In this document: positions 56,801 to 64,000 of the stretch, piece by piece
Layout of the letters: every line of letters begins with the position of its first letter
Position numbering within the stretch: position 1 is the first letter of the stretch
DNA from: Vitellaria paradoxa
Lineage: Eukaryota; Streptophyta; Magnoliopsida; Ericales; Sapotaceae
NCBI GenBank assembly: GCA_019916065.1
Contig: CM034234.1
Coordinates: forward strand, 13,932,520-13,996,519
Reading direction: 5' to 3'
DNA: 64,000 nt
Translations under genes and position numbers: made by a program
The notes under the pieces: generated by a model
Told to the model about the DNA's origin: nothing
What the model saw: only the letters and a program-made list of their open reading frames with translations
The model's database searches: none

Positions 56801-57860
56801 TTTTTTTTTTGCTTTTTTTTTATTCTTTCAAACGGGACCTCAGAAAATAGTAAAACTATAAGCCAAATATTTATATTTAAAATTTTGTAATCACAAAATA
56901 TAAAATATCGATAATAATTATGGTGGTTGTGGGGGGAGGGCATGCTTCCCGATTTTATGCCTGATAGTGGCCAACTTGTAATTAAAAAGCATTTTAGTTG
57001 ACCTTTTCTTTTTTTTTTTTTAATCTTAAACTAATAATCGCATTCTGTCACATCATTACGTCATATAAAAAATAAACTGTTTAGCTACTTTTGAAAGTTT
57101 AAATTTTAACTATTTTTGTGTTAAAAGTTATTAATTATAATTTTTAACGTGTAGTAAATACTATGTTTTAGTAATTTTTAATAATTTTTAATTGTTTTGT
57201 AATTTTTTTGTAATTTATGATAATTTTTAATAATTTTTGATAATTTTTAATAATTTTTAAATTAAACAAATTATTATAACTAAATAGAAAAGTAATTTAA
57301 AAAAATAATTTTTGATAATTTTTCACTGGGAATTGAATTGCCAAACGGTGCCTTAGAAGTAAAAAAATCTAAAACATGGTTCCAATGGCACGTACCCTGG
57401 CACTACTGGATAGGTTACATCTCCAAATTTATTTCTTGTCCAGATGACATCAGCATTGCAAATTCCACAGTGTGTAATGCTAATTGAAACGTCGTCACTT
57501 TGAAGAGCCCTGAACAAGAATATTTCTAACTGTGGTTATTGCACAAAGATATATATATATACTTATATATATTGCCTCCATCAGGCAGACAATAAAATAA
57601 ACACACGAATAAAATAAATTTTTTTAATAAAAATATTTTATATCGAAGCAAACGGAGACGAACATTTTCTTCTAATGGTCGATGTACCGAAAGTTCTTTT
57701 CTCGTAAAGAAAAATTTTGATGTAGCATATATATATCTATATATATACATATACGTACATTAGAATATTACCTGCGGTTAAATTTGAAAGGTGATAAAAT
57801 TCCGGATGGATCTCTTGCTGCATATCCGAGGCAGTTCTCTTCTGGACTTTCGGAACTCAT
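53619..57860 (-). pseudogene. CAD1: CAD1-type cinnamyl alcohol dehydrogenase, frame broken in exon 4
   Basis: Zinc-dependent medium-chain dehydrogenase of the cinnamyl alcohol dehydrogenase family (NADPH reduction of cinnamaldehydes in phenylpropanoid metabolism; the CAD1 branch has an unclear role). Minus-strand exons: 57860-57772, 57509-57396, 55960-55730, 55046-54777, 54237-54087, 53815-53619. Catalytic-zinc residues C47, H69, E70 and the LLCAG Cys (about 164) are present, as are structural-zinc cysteines C100, C103, C106 and C114. Numbering from the ATG at 57860 agrees with known CADs; upstream in-frame ATGs (57881, 57908) exist. Rossmann motif GLGGLGH is present. In exon 4, directly after LLCAG, the DNA reads GCTGGAAGATGATG (54990-54977). 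The conserved ITVY-x-P segment is missing. The gap equals a 16-nt loss and shifts the frame, with stops at once. Every other junction keeps phase, and the gene would otherwise encode 355 residues, the normal length. I infer a recent pseudogene, or an assembly error at one spot. Intron 5 holds a (TATG)n tract (53849-53881). Confidence 0.85.
56640..57355. mobile_element. Two MITE family C copies in CAD intron 2
   Basis: One copy covers about 56640-56845, with TTAGCAAAAATTAGTATTTT and ending TTCAAACGGGACCTCA. A second covers about 57080-57355, built of TAATTTTTAATAATTTT repeats and ending TTGCCAAACGGTGCC. The first shares its core with 37250-37320. Both are non-coding and account for much of this 1.4-kb intron. 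Confidence 0.5.
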
Positions 57861-59596
57861 TTCTCGCTGTCTGTCCACCATGCATGAAGCAAACTGGTTA
57901 CTTTCCATTGTAAAATCACATCCATAAACACAAATTGAGAGAGAGAGAGGGGGGGGGGGGAGAGAGAGCGATTAATTCTTAAACCTGTGTGGTGATCTGA
58001 GAAGGTTTAATTAAGTTGATAAAAGCTAGCTGGGGAAGTAATGAAGGAATCGTAACACTCCCTTGCAACAATTTATAGAGAGGAGACATATTTAAAAATG
58101 GGCCAAAAAAAAAAAAAAAAGCTAGAGAGGAGAATCAGAGACAGATTTAAAAATGAATATAAAGCTAATTCATGGCCGAAGGCAGCGTAATCCAAGACAT
58201 CGGGCCGCCATGACACGCAAGCAATGAGATCATTGTTATACAATGAACATGGGGAGACTATAATTAAAATACATAGAGAGTGCTTTCTCAGAGGGCGGCT
58301 TCAATCCAGCTAACACCATTTATGTGAGTTGATTTTTCAAATTAAAAATTAAATTAATTGCCTTTACACTCTTTCAAGAATAGATGAAAATTACTTATAT
58401 CTCTAAATTTAAAAAAAAAATTATTTTTTATATATATTTTTGTAATAAATACATTTATACTTTATGTACTTAAAATTAAAGTAAAATTGTAAACAATATT
58501 AAATTTTTAATTAAGTGGAAAGAGGAAAACATTCATTAAAAATTTAATAAAATTAAGGGATGAAATTGCAAGTAAATTAAATTTTATGACTGTAATTGTA
58601 TTTTTTAAAGTTAACAAAAGTGAAAGCTATTATCTATGAGATTTTTTTTTTAATATTTTTACTTTAGTTTGAAGTATAATGTAATTTCTATATTTTAATG
58701 CTTTTCATGCTTTGCATACCATTTTTATTTTAATACTTTTCACAGTGTATTTTGTTTGAGTGGTATATATCTATGTTAAATATTATAGGGTTATTACATC
58801 AATGGAGAATTCTCATACGGAGAGAGTTTATATTTATTTTGTTCATTTTATTTTGTCAAGGAATTGCCAACTGGGAGGTTGTTAAGATTAAATTTAAGTT
58901 GACAAATTACTCGATTTTTTGGAATTGTAATCTCCTTATTTCATTATTATTTTCATATTAAATTATAATTTTTGTGAAATTTATATTTTAGAGTTTAAAC
59001 TTGGATCATCGCGGTCTAGATATGCTAGAAATTCTAGAGTTTGATTTAGAGGTAGAGTCAATTTGAAAGATATGAGTTTGAATCGATTTGCACTGCTCTT
59101 AATATAAGATGGAATAACTAAAAGGGAAGTCAAAGCTTCAAGCAAGCTGCAAGGCCATACAGTGAAGGTAGAAGGCAAAGGGATGGCTAGATGATGGTTC
59201 AACCTCAACAGGTGCGGTTTGTAGGAAAAGAGCAGGCAACATGAAACTTCAAAGGAGCCCGAAGACGACTTGCAGGCAGTGCGAGTCTTCGAGCATGAAG
59301 AGATTTTCACGATCTGATTTCTATTTGTATTGAAACTCTTTGTGGCCTCTATATAGTCCCAGGTTTAGAACTTTATACAATGACAGCGATTAGGAAAGAC
59401 ATATTTCGAGAGCATGATGATGGTATTTAAGCTTCATTGATATTTTCAGTAATTTATTTTATATTATCTGTGATGTCTTAAAAAGGAGTTCTTGATATTA
59501 TCTGGCCTTGGAGGAGTTCAAGACTTATGTTCTCCGTGAGAATGGAAGTTCGTAAATCTATTTGTGCCTCTGGACACGAAAATGAGTTCTACTTGG
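57861..59596. other. CAD upstream region and intergenic DNA
   Basis: A (GA)n-poly(G) tract lies at 57938-57968, in the likely CAD leader. Further leftover DNA at 58130-58320 is moderately GC-rich (GGCCGAAGGCAGCG, CATCGGGCCGCCATG) without a recognised gene. 58981-59310 is open on the minus strand but resembles no family known to me. Confidence 0.5.
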
Positions 59597-60010
59597 TGTT
59601 AAAAAAATATATATATATATAAGTGTTCTGTTTGTTTCAATCAAGCAAACAGTGCAATAAATTTATATTACTTGCTTATGGGAAGCGTTTGAAATTGTTT
59701 AGAGTTATTTAAATTTGTAGAAACTACAGTATCATAATTTGTATGATGAGTGAAAAGTTCTCTCGTAATTTGTATACGGAGTAAAAAAATTTAAATTTTA
59801 CAAAAATTTATAAAAATTTAAAGGAAAAAAATTATATAATATTCTTTGATATATAGTTCATTATCTTATATAAGTTATAGCATATTCAGTATATTCTGTT
59901 ATCATATATAGATGATTCGTCGATTTATATATTTGTACATACTCTACATTTCAATGCAAGATAATCATTATTTTTTCTATAGAATTTTTATTTCTCCTAT
60001 TATTTTAACA
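59597..60010 (+). mobile_element. 5' LTR of Ty1/copia remnant
   Basis: It begins TGTTAAAAAAATATATATAT and ends TTATTTTAACA; the reverse complement of the end is TGTTAAAATAA, so the termini are inverted TGTTAAAA. The primer-binding site TGTTATCAGAGTTATGG (60011-60027) follows directly and resembles the usual TGGTATCAGAGC site complementary to initiator Met tRNA. A small MITE-like palindrome (about 59687-59825, family of 2833-3000) lies within it. Confidence 0.65.
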
Positions 60011-63000
60011 TGTTATCAGAGTTATGGTAAAATAATTCTTCTTTGACAGTTGCTGCATCACTACTATTGCCAAGAATAACCATTCTCGGTTTCTGTGACG
60101 ATTTTAGTTCCTTCGATCTATGATTTCAGTATATTGTTGGATTTGTCTCTTCTCTTCACCCGCGACTTCAACTCGCAACTTAGATTTCTCCTTGCTTGAG
60201 TCAACGTCTCCATGCACAACCCATAAATTCCTCACACATTGTCACGTGCCCTCTAGTTTACCCGTGGTTTCAACCTACGCCTGCTCCTTCATTCGCGGCT
60301 TCAACTTGCACCTCTTCCTTCACCTGCGGCTTCAACCCACTTGTTTGGTTACTCTCTATGGAGCATACGGATACTGCCTAGCCTATAACCATCATTCTTT
60401 CCTGCCCTAATTATCTGCTCTGGGCTTATGCTATGTCCAGTTTTCTAAAGGCTGTAAGATTTGGAGTTGTCTCTGGTGATATCCGTTCTCCAATTAAGAA
60501 TGAAGATGAATCAGATGAAAATTTTGATAAGCGTTTTGACAAATGGGATAATAAGAATCATCAAATTATCATTTAGTTTTGCATCACCTCTATTATTTCT
60601 ACTGGGTCTTAGTTTCATCGTTTTGAGACTAATAAATAGGTTTAGGATTTCTTCATTCTCATTACACTACTGATGATCTTACCCACCAATATCAAAATTT
60701 GACCGAGCTTTACCGTCTTCTTGAAGAACCTGACCAATCTATTCACAATTTTCTGACTCAAATGCAAGTTTATTAGGATCAATTATCTGCTTCTCAACTT
60801 GATTGGACTAATTCCATTGATACAAAGAAATTTACTTTCTATCGTGATAATAAGAGATTGATTATATTTCTTATGACATTGAATGACAATTTTGAGCTAG
60901 TTCGGGCATCTTTTCTACATTGTAGCCCTCTTCTAAATATTAATCAAGCAATATTTGATCTTCTTACTAAAGAAACTGGCCTTGGAGCTTTCCAAACTTA
61001 GTCACTTGACACTACCTATGCATCCCATCATCCTTGCTCTACCTTTTCGAGTTCTTCTTGTGGAAACCCTTCCAATCAACCCTTGTGCAAATATTGTAAG
61101 CAACCTGATCACTCCTTGCTATTGTGTGTCATGTCAAATTGCAAAATAACATGTTTTATCATTTAATAAAAGTGATAGTTATTTTTCATTCACTTTCACT
61201 TTTGATCTTGCTTATTTATATGCTTGGAGATTTTCTCTTGCTACTATTATGGGAAGGGCTCACTATTTTGTTATATTTGTAGATGATTACACTTGTTTCA
61301 CTTCGCTTTATCTTATACACAATCGATCCCAATTTCTCCAAATTTATATTGAATTTGCTACTATGGTTAAAACATAATTCTCTCATTCTATTAAAATTTT
61401 TTACTCTAACAATGTTATGGAATATCAAAAATTTGATTTCTTACCTTTCTTCAACACAAGGTACTCCCCCTCATCGCTCTTATACTCACACTTTCCAACA
61501 AAATGGTCGAGCGGTATGCAAACATCGCCACATTTTGACATTGTTCGTACTCTTCTCATTTATTTTTTTTTTGACCTAAAAATTTTAGGAAAAAGCTGCT
61601 TTGACTACTATCTATACGATTAATCGAGTCCCTATTCCCATCATTCACAATTAAACTCCTTACGAGATGTTGTATAGGCTACCCTTCCATATGAACTCCT
61701 TCGTGTCTTTGAATGTGTTTGTTTTGTTTTGCTTCCTTCTCATGAACGCACCAAATTACAACCCCGAGCTCGTCTGTGTTGCTTCTTGAGCTATAGAATT
61801 AAACATAAAGGCAACCATTGTTGGAATCCCATATCTAATCGTTTTTGTGTCTCTTGTCATGTAATCTTTCAGAAAAACAAAATATTCTCATCTGTATCAT
61901 CCTTTCCACCTTCTTTTACTAACACTCTCTCAGTTTTTACTAACCTCTTTGTTGATCTCTTTCTTAAAGATATACCATCATTTCCTTTTGAGGCACCACC
62001 TGTTTCTATAACGCCTATTCTGAACATACCATCATATCCTTCTAAGGCACCACCAGTTCCTGCAATGCCTACTCTGAATAGACCTTCTTCTCTTTCTGAG
62101 GATCCACCAGTTCCTATAATGCCTGCTTTAGCTTTTCCTAACCCTCTAGCTTCGTCTGTTGATCTTGTACCTTTAAAAACTACAGCTTTACCACTTGAGC
62201 CTTTTGATACTAATCTTACACTTTTTGACCGCTCTACCCAGGTAAGGAAATTTTTATCTCGCATTCGTGATTTTTATTATTTTTCTACCATTCTCTCTCA
62301 ACATGAGCCTCACTCTTTCGTGAGGCTTATTCTGATCCTTTTTGACAGCAAGTAATGTCTAAAGAATTACAGACCCTTGATAAAACCCATAATTGGAATT
62401 TGGTTAATTTTTCTTCTCGTAAGATAACTATTGGATGCAAATGGGTTTACAAGATTAAGACTTGCTCTGATGGGTCCATTAAGTGTTACAAAGCTCATTT
62501 GGTGGTCAAAGGCTATACTCAGGTGTATGGGATCAACTATGAGGAGACCTTTGCTTCAGTTGCTCGCCTCACCTCTGTTTAGAGTTTACTTACTGTTGCC
62601 GTCGCTCATCAGTGGCCCTTATCTCAAATAGATGTTAAAAATGCATTCATCAATAGTGACTTAGCCGAAGAAGTTTATATGTAACCTCTTCCTAGATCCT
62701 CTTATCCTCCACATTAGGTTTGCAAACTTTATTGTGCTCTTTATGGACTCAAGCAGGTACCTTAGGCTTGGTTTGCTTAATTTAATGTAGCCATTGGTAT
62801 ATTTAGGTTTTCTTCCTGTCCCATATGATTCAACTCTCTTCATTAAAAAATCAACATATGGTACTATTCTTTTTCTCTTATATGTGAATGATATGATCAT
62901 CACTGGTGATGATCATAAAGGTATAACTAAACTCAAGTTTCTATTTAGTTCTCATTTTGGAATGGAAAACTTGGGCAATCTAAGTTACTTTCTTAGCCTT

Positions 63001-63540
63001 GATGTCACTACTGACGCTACAGGCTACTTTCTATCTCAGGCCAAGTATACTTTTAATCTTCCCTTTTGAGCCAGACTCACTAGTAACAAGACTGTACCAA
63101 CTCCACTTGAGCTTGATGTTTGCCTCACACCCTTTGACAACACTCATCTATTTGATGTTACTCTTTATCGTTAGCTAGTTGGGAGTCTTGTCTATGTTAC
63201 TGTTACTCAACCTGATATTGCATATGCTATTCACATTGTTAGTTAGTTCACGTTAGCTCTTCACTTAGTTTATTATGTTACAGTTCTCTGTATTCTGCTA
63301 TATATTAAGGGTACATTATTTTATGAACTCTATTATTCTTCTCAAACATCTCTTGATTTTCGGGCCTACATTGATGTTGATTAGGTTGGTGATTTTACTG
63401 ATCGATGCTCTACTACTGAGTTTTGCTTTTTTTTTAGGTGTCTCTTTCATCTTTTGGCACAGCAATAATTAAACTGTTTCTGTTCGCTATAGCATTGAAA
63501 CAGAATACCGTGCTCTTGTTGACACTACACAAGAGCTACT
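60011..63540 (+). mobile_element. Ty1/copia internal region, decayed, protease missing
   Basis: Order on the plus strand: primer-binding site (60011-60027); a Cys/Ser/Thr-rich gag start (about 60120-60410); gag core with ETNK..DFF, LTHQYQNL..LYRLLEEPDQSIHNFLTQMQ (about 60610-60990); one CCHC zinc knuckle CKYCKQPDHSLLLC (about 61086-61127); integrase core HYFVIFVDDYTCFTSLYL (about 61260-61320) and its QQNGRA end (near 61500); a Ser/Pro-rich connector (61890-62220); reverse transcriptase with GCKWVYKIKT, KGYTQ..G(I)NYEETFA (62430-62560), YGLKQ (near 62740) and LLYVNDMIIT (about 62878-62907); and the RNase H segment ETEYRALVDTTQEL (about 63498-63540). Between the zinc knuckle and integrase only about 60 bp remain, so protease and the integrase zinc domain are lost. 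Many stops and frameshifts; no 3' LTR is visible. Confidence 0.85.
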
Positions 63541-64000
63541 TTCAGTGGCATACGTAGGAATTTGGGTTAGTATAGGGCAAATCACGTGTAAAATTTTAAA
63601 TTCTAAATAAATACATAAAATATAATAAAATACAAAATATTATACATTGATATCAAATACATTGCTATTTTTCTACTCTGTTAGGATAATTTGCTCTATT
63701 TAAAAGTTACCAACATTTTTAGCAAACACACAAAAGTTGCTAAAAATTATCAAAAATTGCTAAAAGTTGTCAAAAGTTACTAAAATTGCTAAAAGTTGTT
63801 AAAAATTTTACCAAACACCTAAAAATTGTAAAAAAAAATGCTAAAAATTTTTTGGTAAAAAAAAATCAAAAGTTACTAAAAGATATGCCTCCAAATGCAT
63901 CCAAAATTTTTTTATAAATATTTATAATTTTTTATATCAAATAATTTTTTTTAAAAAAAATTTTCAACCTACACTGGGCATCATGTGGCTTCATAACTGG
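63541..64000. other. MITE family C copy and window end
   Basis: Copia homology stops at about 63540. A family C copy covers about 63690-63905, built of repeated AAAAATTGCTAAAAGTTGTC units and ending CTCCAAATGCATCC. Nothing else recognised before the window ends. Confidence 0.5.

Noticed and set aside
58981..59310. 109-residue minus-strand open frame
   Set aside because: No recognisable family, no promoter or splice context, and composition like neighbouring non-coding DNA. Recorded but not called.
61869..62264. 131-residue minus-strand open frame
   Set aside because: It is antisense to the Ser/Pro-rich connector of the copia element and resembles nothing on its own.

Overview
The window is nuclear DNA of a flowering plant, most likely a broad-leaved rather than a grass species. 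The evidence is spliced plant genes with AT-rich introns, plant-specific families (a JAV1-like VQ protein, a glycine-rich cell-wall protein, a CAD1-type dehydrogenase), and a strongly AT-rich background full of MITEs, SINEs and decayed retrotransposons. The species cannot be fixed from sequence alone. No CRISPR array, operon, rRNA or functional tRNA gene was seen.

Layout. 0-6 kb: a glycine-rich secreted protein gene (5426-5902, +) and a decayed homologous copy on the opposite strand (1240-1648, -). 6-16.4 kb: gene-free and repeat-rich, with several small inverted-repeat elements, a long fold-back element, the 3' end of a chromodomain Ty3/gypsy retrotransposon (12430-14850) with a MITE inside its LTR, and two tandem Mutator-like MITEs sharing a target-site duplication. 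16.9-28.0 kb: a complete 14-exon gene for the E2 subunit (dihydrolipoyl succinyltransferase) of mitochondrial 2-oxoglutarate dehydrogenase. Its introns hold a nested pair of DNA elements, an hAT-like element and an antisense LINE fragment. 28-47 kb: a single-exon VQ gene (32928-33638), a SINE, a possible CACTA end, an 8-copy ~262-bp tandem array, a solo LTR inside a MITE, and a 746-bp fold-back element. 47.3-51.9 kb: a 7-exon gene for an RH53/PMH-type mitochondrial DEAD-box RNA helicase, with a SINE just upstream and a fold-back MITE just downstream. 53.6-57.9 kb (-): a six-exon CAD1-type cinnamyl alcohol dehydrogenase whose exon 4 carries a frame-breaking deletion. 59.6-63.5 kb: a decayed Ty1/copia element whose stop codons largely look like C-to-T decay.

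The genes do not form a pathway. Two encode mitochondrial proteins (a TCA-cycle enzyme subunit and an organellar splicing helicase), one a transcriptional co-regulator, one a cell-wall protein and one a phenylpropanoid-type dehydrogenase. Exon boundaries were worked out by hand from splice sites, reading phase and protein family conservation. All three spliced genes keep phase throughout except at the CAD lesion. I did not find a clearly new biological system. The most distinctive observations are the 664-bp element with perfect 17-bp terminal inverted repeats and dense subterminal ATACGG arrays, the solo LTR with a recognisable empty site elsewhere in the window, the MITE pair sharing one target duplication, the CAD lesion, and a probable GC-AG intron in the helicase gene.
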